Assembly (NCBI GenBank): GCA_945903675.1
Contig: CAMDOP010000201.1
Span: forward strand, 1-6,028
Direction: 5' to 3'
From: Crenothrix polyspora
GTDB lineage: Bacteria; Pseudomonadota; Gammaproteobacteria; Methylococcales; Methylomonadaceae
Length of the DNA: 6,028 nt
The notes below the pieces were generated by a model. That model did no database searches. It saw only the letters and a program-made list of their open reading frames with translations, and had not been told where the DNA came from. Both the position numbers and the translations under genes were made by a program. This document shows positions 1-5,695 of the stretch, one piece after another; position 1 is the first letter of the stretch, and every line of letters starts with the position of its first letter.

Positions 1-1895
1 CTTATGCTGCTGGAAAAATCCCCGGTGGATTTTTTAAAAGGGAAGGTCGTCCTAGCGAAAAAGAGACGTTAACATCAAGACTGATTGATAGACCTATACG
101 TCCTTTATTTCCTGAAGGCTATACCAACGAAGGTCAAATTATTGCCACAGTCATCTCACTGAATCCAGACGTTGTTCCAGAAATTCCTGCGGTGTTAGGT
201 GCATCAGCTGCATTAGCCGTTTCAGGCTTGCCTTTCAATGGCCCTATAGGCGCCGCTTGTGTTGGTTATAAAGACGGTGCTTATTTAATAAATCCATCGC
301 CTAGTGCATTAAAATATTCAGAGTTAACCTTAGTTGTTGCTGGTACGGCTCATGCGGTATTAATGGTTGAATCTGAAGCTATAGGCCTTTCTGAAGAAAT
401 AATGCTGGGTGCAGTATTGTTTGGTCACGAACAAATGCAAGTCGCTATTAATGCAATCAATGAATTTGCTAAAGATGCAGGCGCTGGCGTTGTTGAGTGG
501 GTTGCTCCAGAAGCTAATAATGAATTGATTAGATTAGTGACAGCTGAAGTTGAAGCTGGCATTAAAGATGCCTATACCATCGCTGAAAAATTAGTACGTC
601 AAGAGCACCTTAAAGGTATTCGTAATGCGGTTGTTGAAAAGTTAGCGATCAATTATGCTGAAAAAGACATTCGAGGCATTATTGAACATCTAGAATATAG
701 CATAGTGCGTAACGCTATTCTTAATGAAGGCAAACGTATTGATGGTCGTGCTTTAGATAAAATTAGACCGATTAGTATTAGAACAGGTGTATTACCAAGA
801 ACGCATGGTTCTGCCTTGTTTACCCGTGGCGAAACTCAAGCCTTAGTGGTTGCTACACTGGGTACTGCTCGTGATGCGCAGATTATTGATGCATTGGCCG
901 GTGAATATAAAGAGCCGTTCATGTTGCATTACAACTTTCCTCCCTACAGTGTAGGCGAAACTGGTTTTGTTGGTTCGCCAAAACGACGTGAAATTGGTCA
1001 TGGTCGTTTAGCAAAACGTGGTGTAGCCGCTGTTCTGCCGAATATGGATGAATTTCCTTATACCATTCGTGTGGTTTCTGAAATCACTGAATCTAATGGC
1101 TCAAGCTCTATGGCTTCAGTCTGTGGTAGTAGTTTGGCGTTAATGGATGCTGGTGTGCCTATTAAGTCACCTGTTGCGGGTATCGCAATGGGCTTGATTA
1201 AAGAAGGCGATAACTTTGCGGTTTTATCTGACATCATGGGTGATGAAGATCACTTAGGAGATATGGATTTTAAAGTGGCGGGTTCTGTAGACGGTATTAC
1301 TGCCCTGCAAATGGATATCAAGATTGACGGCATTACTTCAGAAATCATGAAGACTGCTTTGGAACAAGCTAAGCACGGCCGTTTACATATCCTAGGCGAA
1401 ATGAATAAAGCCTTGGCTAGTACGCGTGATGAAATGTCTGATTTTGCGCCACGTATCATTACTTTTAAAATTGATCCTGCGAAAATTCGTGAAGTTATCG
1501 GTAAAGGTGGTGCAACTATCCGTAGTATTACCGAACAAACCGGTGCTAGCGTTGATTTGACAGATGATGGCATAGTTAAGGTCGCATCCGTTGATAAAGC
1601 TGCGGGCGAAGAAGCTCGTCGCCTTATTGAAGAAATTACTGCTGAAGTTGAAGTCGGTAAGATATACGAAGGTAAAGTCGCTAGATTGATGGATTTTGGT
1701 GCATTTGTAACTATATTGCCTGGTAAAGACGGTCTAGTTCATATTTCACAAATTTCAGATGAGCATGTTGATAAAGTCAGTGATCGCTTAAATGAAGGCG
1801 ACATCGTTAAAGTTAAAGTGCTTGAAATTGACCGCCAAGGTAGAGTTAGATTAAGTATTAAAGAAGTAGAAAAAGACGAAGATAAAGAAGCATAA
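1..1895 (+). CDS. pnp: Polynucleotide phosphorylase, 5'-truncated by the window edge
   Basis: PNPase degrades RNA 3'-to-5' by phosphorolysis and, in Gammaproteobacteria, acts as a trimer in the cytoplasm, often with RNase E. The reading frame is already open at position 3 and begins YAAGKIPGGFF, which matches about residue 68 of E. coli PNPase, so roughly 67 residues are missing; the visible 630 residues then give a near-normal total of about 700. Order seen: remainder of the first RNase PH domain, helical linker, and a second PH domain with the phosphate-binding SSS (codons at 1101-1109) and the metal-binding Asp pair in GDEDHLGDMDFK (codons at 1242 and 1260). Then come a KH domain with VIGKGG (near 1495-1512) and an S1 domain from about 1660 with DFGAFV and GLVHISQIS. 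The C-terminal tail after S1 is short and acidic. An apparent start at 192 is only an internal GTG. All key residues are intact and the gene looks functional. Confidence 0.98.
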   Translation, partial: YAAGKIPGGFFKREGRPSEKETLTSRLIDRPIRPLFPEGYTNEGQIIATVISLNPDVVPEIPAVLGASAALAVSGLPFNGPIGAACVGYKDGAYLINPSPSALKYSELTLVVAGTAHAVLMVESEAIGLSEEIMLGAVLFGHEQMQVAINAINEFAKDAGAGVVEWVAPEANNELIRLVTAEVEAGIKDAYTIAEKLVRQEHLKGIRNAVVEKLAINYAEKDIRGIIEHLEYSIVRNAILNEGKRIDGRALDKIRPISIRTGVLPRTHGSALFTRGETQALVVATLGTARDAQIIDALAGEYKEPFMLHYNFPPYSVGETGFVGSPKRREIGHGRLAKRGVAAVLPNMDEFPYTIRVVSEITESNGSSSMASVCGSSLALMDAGVPIKSPVAGIAMGLIKEGDNFAVLSDIMGDEDHLGDMDFKVAGSVDGITALQMDIKIDGITSEIMKTALEQAKHGRLHILGEMNKALASTRDEMSDFAPRIITFKIDPAKIREVIGKGGATIRSITEQTGASVDLTDDGIVKVASVDKAAGEEARRLIEEITAEVEVGKIYEGKVARLMDFGAFVTILPGKDGLVHISQISDEHVDKVSDRLNEGDIVKVKVLEIDRQGRVRLSIKEVEKDEDKEA

Positions 1896-1909
1896 TTATC
1901 ACAGTCAAT

Positions 1910-1937
1910 AAAAAAGGGCCGAAAGGCCCTTTTTTTT
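1910..1937. terminator. Bidirectional rho-independent terminator between pnp and fae
   Basis: GGGCC (1916-1920) pairs with GGCCC (1925-1929) around a GAAA tetraloop, and flanking A and T runs extend the stem. On the plus strand eight T (1930-1937) follow the stem, 15 bases or so after the pnp stop. On the minus strand the six A at 1910-1915 become a U run, about 60 bases past the fae stop. The structure can therefore end transcription from both convergent genes. Seen directly; function inferred from the standard terminator form. Confidence 0.93.
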
Positions 1938-1987
1938 GCTTTAACTATTAAGAAGACGACACGTTAATGTCGCCACTCATGTAAAGT

Positions 1988-2560
1988 TTAAGCGTCTATA
2001 TTGACAGCAAAAGGATGTAACGCCGTTGCTTTTTCTGCAACCACTTCAGCTGCGGTAGGTGTTCCAGCAATCGCACGTTTTAATGCTTCTTTGGTGGCTT
2101 CATAGTTAAATTTTTCTATTAAAGCATCGTCCTCAGCTAACCAATGAATGAACACGCCTACACAAATAAATAGGTCATCTGCTTCATCTGCTGGAATAGT
2201 GCCATCTTCAACGCAATCAGCTACAGCCATAGCAACGCCACGTTGCGCTGGGCCAAACATTTGCACGGCTTGTTTAGAGCCTTTGATAGTGACTTTGTTG
2301 AATAAAATAGTGGCAGGCTTAACCATCAGGTTAGGGGCAACAACGGCTAACAAGGTAGAGAAACCATGTTTGTTATTAGTTAATGCATTTGCAAAGGCTG
2401 ATTCAGCAACAGAGCCTCTTGGGCCAATGATCAAGTCGATATGAGCAATTTCATTGCCATCTCCGACTAAAGACTCACCTACGCCAAGTTTGTTAATAAA
2501 TGCTCTATTGGAATATTCGCCTGTGCAAAAAAAATTGTAAATGTAATCGGATATGGACAT
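1988..2560 (-). CDS. fae: Formaldehyde-activating enzyme (Fae) with an N-terminal extension
   Basis: Fae condenses formaldehyde with tetrahydromethanopterin to methylene-H4MPT in the cytoplasm, the entry step of H4MPT-linked formaldehyde oxidation in methylotrophs. The 190-residue product carries the family signature throughout: VGESLVGDGNEIAHIDLI (27-44, with the conserved His40), IIGPRGS, NNKHGFSTLLAV, APNL, FNKVTI, QAVQMFGPAQRGVAMAV, IPADEADDL, GVFIHW, FNYEATK, and the C-terminal HPFA. These match Methylorubrum extorquens Fae closely, so an active enzyme is likely. The usual family length is about 170. Here residues 1-18 are extra, and Arg19-Ala20-Phe21-Ile22 aligns with the canonical Met-Ala-x-Ile start. 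No ATG, GTG or TTG lies between codon 1 and the conserved core, so the ATG at 2560 is the only standard start. It has only an A-rich stretch (AAAGAAAAG) as a weak ribosome site. The gene stands alone between pnp and prfC. A Fae paralogue or Fae-like protein of related function is the main alternative. Confidence 0.94.
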   Translation of the reverse strand: MSISDYIYNFFCTGEYSNRAFINKLGVGESLVGDGNEIAHIDLIIGPRGSVAESAFANALTNNKHGFSTLLAVVAPNLMVKPATILFNKVTIKGSKQAVQMFGPAQRGVAMAVADCVEDGTIPADEADDLFICVGVFIHWLAEDDALIEKFNYEATKEALKRAIAGTPTAAEVVAEKATALHPFAVNIDA

Positions 2561-2588
2561 TGCTTTTCTTTTTTTAGTATTTTGGGAG

Positions 2589-2604
2589 TCATAAATAATT
2601 ATGA
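2589..2604. repeat. 16-bp palindrome in the fae leader
   Basis: TCATAA and TTATGA form perfect 6-bp arms around a 4-base centre. The palindrome lies just after the predicted fae transcription start, where a repressor could bind. It is AT-rich, so chance is a real alternative. Confidence 0.35.
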
Positions 2605-2613
2605 ATGAGCTTT

Positions 2614-2642
2614 ATTAACGCTGTTATTTAAAGCTAAGTCAA
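2614..2642 (-). promoter_or_regulatory. Candidate sigma70 promoter for fae
   Basis: Read on the minus strand, TTGACT (2642-2637) is followed after a 17-base spacer by GTTAAT (2619-2614). The -35 matches consensus at five of six positions and the -10 at four of six. Transcription would start near 2607, leaving a leader of about 47 bases before the ATG at 2560. A second possible -10, CATAAT (2603-2598), has no convincing -35. Predicted only; the -10 is weak. Confidence 0.4.
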
Positions 2643-2684
2643 TTGGATTTTAAATAAAATTTTGTAGGAACTAATTAAAGCTAA
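2628..2684. repeat. Direct repeat TTAAAGCTAA in the fae-prfC divergent region
   Basis: The 10-mer TTAAAGCTAA occurs at 2628-2637 and again at 2675-2684, 47 bases apart start to start. Partial inverted copies are seen at 2609-2615 (AGCTTTA) and 2731-2737 (GCTTTAA). The first copy touches the predicted fae -35 box and its spacer. The repeat could be an operator shared by the divergent genes; the copies are seen, the role is inferred. Confidence 0.4.
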
Positions 2685-2719
2685 CTATGATTGAAAATAC
2701 ATGGCATTTAATAATAAGT

Positions 2720-2725
2720 TATAAT
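2720..2725 (+). promoter_or_regulatory. -10 box for prfC
   Basis: A perfect TATAAT sits 37 bases before the prfC ATG. No good -35 lies at 16-18 bases; the nearest TTGA-type hexamer, TTGAAA (2691-2696), is 23 bases upstream, too far for normal sigma70 use. The leader shows no clear Shine-Dalgarno sequence before the ATG. Confidence 0.45.
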
Positions 2726-2762
2726 TCACGGCTTTAAGTAAATTCAGTCTATCACTCACAGC

Positions 2763-4343
2763 ATGTCAGAAAACCTTACAGAATTGCAGCGACGTCGTAC
2801 CTTCGCTATTATTTCTCACCCCGATGCGGGTAAAACGACCATTACCGAAAAACTCTTATTATTTGGGGGCGCTATTCAATTAGCCGGTTCAGTAAAGGGC
2901 AGAAAAGCTGCGCGCCATGCAACTTCTGACTGGATGGAAATGGAAAAAGAGCGGGGTATTTCGGTGACGACCTCGGTCATGCAGTTTGAACATAATGATT
3001 GCATTATTAATTTACTAGATACGCCTGGTCATGAAGACTTTTCTGAAGACACTTATCGTACCTTAACAGCTGTTGATTCTGCGTTATTGGTGATTGACGT
3101 TGCCAAAGGTGTTGAAGAGCGCACCATTAAACTGATGGAAGTTTGTCGCTTGCGTACCACGCCAATATTAACGTTTATTAATAAACTCGATAGGGAAGGG
3201 CGTGAGCCTATAGAGCTGTTGGATGAAGTTGAGACGGTATTAAACATCAAATGTGCGCCTATGACCTGGCCGATTGGTATGGGCAAGCGTTTTAAGGGTG
3301 TTTATCATCTTTATAAAGATGAAATTCATTTATTTAGTGCGCAGCATGGCGGCAAAATTGCCGAAGCAGAAGTGATCAAAGGCTTACATAATCCCAAATT
3401 GGATGAATTGCTGAATGATCAAGCTGATGAATTACGTGAAGAGATCGACTTGGTTAAAGGTGCCAGCCATGAATTTAATCTGGAAGATTATTTAGCCGGT
3501 CTGTTAACACCGGTATTCTTTGGTTCGGCTATTAATAACTTCGGTATTATTGAGTTACTCGATGCTTTTGCTGAATATGCACCATCGCCTAGACCCAGAG
3601 CCTCAGAGCAACGGGAAGTGAATCCTACGGAAGATAAATTTACCGGCTTTGTCTTTAAAGTTCAGGCAAATATGGACCCTTCACATAGGGACAGAGTCGC
3701 TTTTTTAAGGGTTTGTTCGGGTAAGTTTGATAAAGGCATGAAGGTTTATCATGTGCGTTTAGGTAAAAGCGTGCAAGTCGCTAACGCTATCACTTTTCAG
3801 GCGGATACCCGAAAAAGCGTAGAAGAAGCCTATCCTGGCGACATTATTGGCTTACATAATCATGGAACTATTCAAGTGGGCGATACCTTTACTCAAGGTG
3901 AAGCCCTTAAGTACGGTGGTATTCCTTATTTTGCGCCAGAATTATTTCGCCGTGTGATTTTAAAAGATCCGTTAAGAGCAAAAGCGCTGCAAAAAGGCTT
4001 GGTGCAATTAACAGAAGAAGGCGCTACGCAGCTATTTAAGCCCTTAAAGAATAATGATCTTATTTTGGGAGCTGTGGGTATCTTGCAATTTGATGTCACC
4101 GCGTTTCGACTTAAGGGTGAATATAATGTTGAATGTGTTTATGACGCCATTGCTATTTCAACAGTGCGCTGGGTGAGCTCAGATAATCCCGCAAAGTTGG
4201 AAGAGTTTAAGAGAAAAGCGTTTGAAAACTTGGCTGAAGATGGTGGTGGTTATTTGGTCTATTTAGCAAATAGTCGAGTTAATCTGCAATTAACCGAAGA
4301 GCGTTGGCCTGATATTAAATTTAGTGCAACTAGGGAATTGTAA
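2763..4343 (+). CDS. prfC: Peptide chain release factor 3 (RF3), GTPase
   Basis: RF3 is a translational GTPase that removes RF1 and RF2 from the ribosome after peptide release. The 526-residue product is close to the 529 of E. coli PrfC and aligns over its whole length. GTPase motifs are all present: G1 SHPDAGKTT (18-26), G2 region RGISVTTS (64-71), G3 DTPGH (86-90), G4 NKLD (140-143) and G5 GSA (254-256). Beyond about residue 280 come the beta-barrel domain II (DKFTGFVFKVQANMDP, HRDRVAFLRV, GDIIGLHNHGTIQVGDTF) and the RF3-specific C-terminal domain (FAPELFRRV, LVQLTEEGA, GILQFDV). The ATG at 2763 gives an N-terminus matching the family (about three residues shorter than E. coli), although no Shine-Dalgarno is evident. 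EF-G and LepA are excluded by the RF3-type motifs and length. It is divergent from fae and probably transcribed on its own. Confidence 0.98.
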   Translation: MSENLTELQRRRTFAIISHPDAGKTTITEKLLLFGGAIQLAGSVKGRKAARHATSDWMEMEKERGISVTTSVMQFEHNDCIINLLDTPGHEDFSEDTYRTLTAVDSALLVIDVAKGVEERTIKLMEVCRLRTTPILTFINKLDREGREPIELLDEVETVLNIKCAPMTWPIGMGKRFKGVYHLYKDEIHLFSAQHGGKIAEAEVIKGLHNPKLDELLNDQADELREEIDLVKGASHEFNLEDYLAGLLTPVFFGSAINNFGIIELLDAFAEYAPSPRPRASEQREVNPTEDKFTGFVFKVQANMDPSHRDRVAFLRVCSGKFDKGMKVYHVRLGKSVQVANAITFQADTRKSVEEAYPGDIIGLHNHGTIQVGDTFTQGEALKYGGIPYFAPELFRRVILKDPLRAKALQKGLVQLTEEGATQLFKPLKNNDLILGAVGILQFDVTAFRLKGEYNVECVYDAIAISTVRWVSSDNPAKLEEFKRKAFENLAEDGGGYLVYLANSRVNLQLTEERWPDIKFSATREL

Positions 4344-4384
4344 AGGTTATTTGCCTTGATAATCTTTAGCGTCTTAATTTCATA

Positions 4385-4401
4385 TATAATGCACGCATTA
4401 T
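4385..4401 (+). promoter_or_regulatory. xseB -10 box overlapped by a 16-bp palindrome
   Basis: TATAAT (4385-4390) lies 35 bases before the xseB ATG and is a perfect -10 match. Overlapping it, ATAATGC (4386-4392) and GCATTAT (4395-4401) are perfect 7-bp arms around AC, covering the -10 and the expected start point near 4397. A protein bound there would block the polymerase, so it may be an operator for xseB-ispA. A TTGATA (4356-4361) lies 23 bases upstream, too far for a normal -35. Confidence 0.45.
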
Positions 4402-4425
4402 TTATACCCCACTAAATACACTTAC

Positions 4426-4659
4426 ATGACCAGAAAGAAATCAACGACTTTATTTGAAGATTCACTTACAGAGCTTGAACAACTGGTTAATCAGTTAGAA
4501 CAAGGTGATGTTTCTTTGGAAGAGTCATTAAAGTCTTTTGAGCGTGGAGTTACACTGACTCGAATCTGTCAAAAAGCTTTGCAAGAAGCTGAGCAGAAAG
4601 TTCAAATTTTATTAGAAAAAAACGGCAATCACAGCTTGGAGCCCTTTACCGATGAGTAA
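4426..4659 (+). CDS. xseB: Exodeoxyribonuclease VII small subunit
   Basis: XseB is the small, helical accessory subunit of exonuclease VII, which cuts single-stranded DNA to oligonucleotides from either end; several copies associate with one XseA. The 77-residue product (E. coli 80) carries the family pattern: FEDSLTELEQLVNQLEQGD (10-28), SLEESLKSFERGVTL (31-45), and the AEQKVQILL motif (55-63) before a short tail ending EPFTDE. It is rich in Leu and Glu in heptad-like spacing, as expected of a two-helix coiled hairpin. No Shine-Dalgarno is visible before the ATG. Its end overlaps the start of ispA by 8 bases, as in the conserved xseB-ispA-dxs order. xseA is not in the window. Confidence 0.96.
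   Translation: MTRKKSTTLFEDSLTELEQLVNQLEQGDVSLEESLKSFERGVTLTRICQKALQEAEQKVQILLEKNGNHSLEPFTDE
4638..4641 (+). promoter_or_regulatory. ispA ribosome binding site inside xseB
   Basis: GGAG lies 10 bases before the ispA ATG at 4652, within the last codons of xseB. Together with the 8-base overlap (ATGAGTAA) this supports the chosen ispA start and translational coupling. Confidence 0.65.
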
Positions 4660-5548
4660 TGCATTAAAAGAATATTTCAGTCTTTGTCAAAACCGTATCG
4701 AAAGTGCGTTGGACGAACGTTTACCTAACGAACTTATATTGCCACAGAGGCTGCATCAAGCGATGCGTTACAGTGTTTTGGAAGGTGGGAAGCGTATGCG
4801 CCCTATGTTGACCTATTGCGCAGGAAAGGCCTTAGGTATCGCGCAAGAAGCACTCGATGGTCCTGCTTGTGCAGTAGAGTTTATTCATGTTTATTCTTTG
4901 ATACATGATGATTTACCTGCCATGGATGATGATGATCTTAGACGTGGCAAAGCTACTTGTCATGTTGCTTTTGATGAAGCAACGGCTATTTTGGCGGGTG
5001 ACGCTCTGCAAGCACTTGCCTTTGAAGTATTAGCTCATGACCCTAGCATTAATGCGACACCTGAAGGTCGTTTAAAGATGATTATTGCTTTAACTAAGGC
5101 CAGTGGATCTCAAGGTATGGTGGGCGGTCAGGCCATTGATTTAGAGTCCGTCGGCACGCAATTAACATTGCCAGAACTTGAAAATATGCATATTCATAAG
5201 ACAGGGGCTTTAATTCGCGCCAGTGTCACTATGGCCACTTTGGCTAAGAGTGATGTCGATCCGATAGTCGCCACTAAGCTGGATAATTATGCTAAATGCA
5301 TAGGCTTATCTTTCCAAGTTAAGGATGATATTCTCGATGAAGAAAGCGATACAGCTACCTTAGGTAAAACCCAGGGTAAAGATAAGGATAATAATAAACC
5401 GACTTATCCAGCGCTATTGGGTATGGCAGGAGCCAAACAAAAAGCACTAGAGCTTCATGACATGGCATTGCACAATTTAAGTGCTTTTGGAGCAGAGGCC
5501 GATTTGTTACGTGACTTATCTTTGTATATTATTCAGCGTAATCATTAA
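4652..5548 (+). CDS. ispA: Farnesyl diphosphate synthase ((2E,6E)-FPP synthase)
   Basis: IspA condenses IPP with DMAPP and then with geranyl diphosphate to give farnesyl diphosphate, the precursor of undecaprenyl phosphate, quinone side chains and, where present, hopanoids, sterols and carotenoids. The 298 residues match the 299 of E. coli IspA. Visible: GGKRMRP (45-51, IPP binding); the first Asp-rich motif DDLPAMD (86-92) with the two-residue insertion and Tyr81 at position -5 typical of bacterial FPP synthases; GGQAIDL (158-164); the HxKT motif (182-184, IHKTGALI); and the second Asp-rich motif DDILD (225-229), followed by GKTQGKDKDNNKPTYP. All catalytic Asp residues are present. A geranylgeranyl or octaprenyl synthase is less likely given the DDLPAMD region, length and gene context. 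It is translated with xseB through an 8-base overlap. Confidence 0.97.
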   Translation: MSNALKEYFSLCQNRIESALDERLPNELILPQRLHQAMRYSVLEGGKRMRPMLTYCAGKALGIAQEALDGPACAVEFIHVYSLIHDDLPAMDDDDLRRGKATCHVAFDEATAILAGDALQALAFEVLAHDPSINATPEGRLKMIIALTKASGSQGMVGGQAIDLESVGTQLTLPELENMHIHKTGALIRASVTMATLAKSDVDPIVATKLDNYAKCIGLSFQVKDDILDEESDTATLGKTQGKDKDNNKPTYPALLGMAGAKQKALELHDMALHNLSAFGAEADLLRDLSLYIIQRNH

Positions 5549-5572
5549 TAACCAACTTGCTTACTTAGGATT

Positions 5573-5610
5573 TAGTCTGGATAATTGACCATTGCTTTTA
5601 AACCAGACTA
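5573..5610. repeat. 8-bp inverted repeat between ispA and dxs
   Basis: TAGTCTGG (5573-5580) and CCAGACTA (5603-5610) are perfectly complementary and separated by 22 bases. The stem lies 25 bases after the ispA stop. No T run follows, so it is not a standard terminator. It could be an mRNA 3'-end stabilising hairpin, an attenuating structure or a split operator ahead of dxs. The loop contains a TTGACC that resembles a -35 hexamer. Confidence 0.4.
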
Positions 5611-5629
5611 TCTCAACAGTTAAAGTGGC

Positions 5630-5635
5630 TATACT
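5630..5635 (+). promoter_or_regulatory. Possible -10 box for dxs
   Basis: TATACT matches the -10 consensus at five of six positions and lies about 60 bases before the dxs ATG. No good -35 is seen 16-18 bases upstream. The 147-bp gap after ispA makes a separate dxs promoter plausible, but read-through from xseB-ispA is also possible. Confidence 0.28.
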
Positions 5636-5656
5636 CAATCTATATCATCTAGTGAA

Positions 5657-5695
5657 ATGTTATTGATTATGCCGACTCAAGGAATCGACTTATAA
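5657..5695 (+). CDS. Possible 12-codon leader ORF abutting dxs
   Basis: An ATG at 5657 opens a frame reading MLLIMPTQGIDL and stops with TAA at 5693-5695, directly before the dxs ATG at 5696 and in the same frame. The likely dxs ribosome site (AAGGA, 5679-5683) lies inside it. If translated, its stop would hand ribosomes to dxs. It has no clear ribosome site of its own and may be chance. Confidence 0.2.
   Translation: MLLIMPTQGIDL

Noticed and set aside
192..194. GTG at 192 as the start of pnp
   Set aside because: The same frame is open back to position 3 and encodes conserved PNPase sequence (YAAGKIPGGFF onward), so the gene starts before the window.
1250..1573. 107-codon open frame on the minus strand inside pnp
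   Set aside because: It lies wholly antisense to the conserved PH2-KH part of PNPase, has no recognisable family features, and is best explained as a shadow frame.
1957..1972. CGACA-N6-TGTCG inverted repeat after the fae stop, as a second terminator
   Set aside because: The stem is only 5 bp, no U run follows on the minus strand, and the strong terminator at 1910-1937 suffices.
2148..2444. 98-codon plus-strand frame within fae
   Set aside because: It is antisense to the most conserved part of Fae and the product shows no domain; shadow frame.
3053..3286. 77-codon minus-strand frame within prfC
   Set aside because: It is antisense to the RF3 GTPase domain, with no ribosome site or family resemblance.
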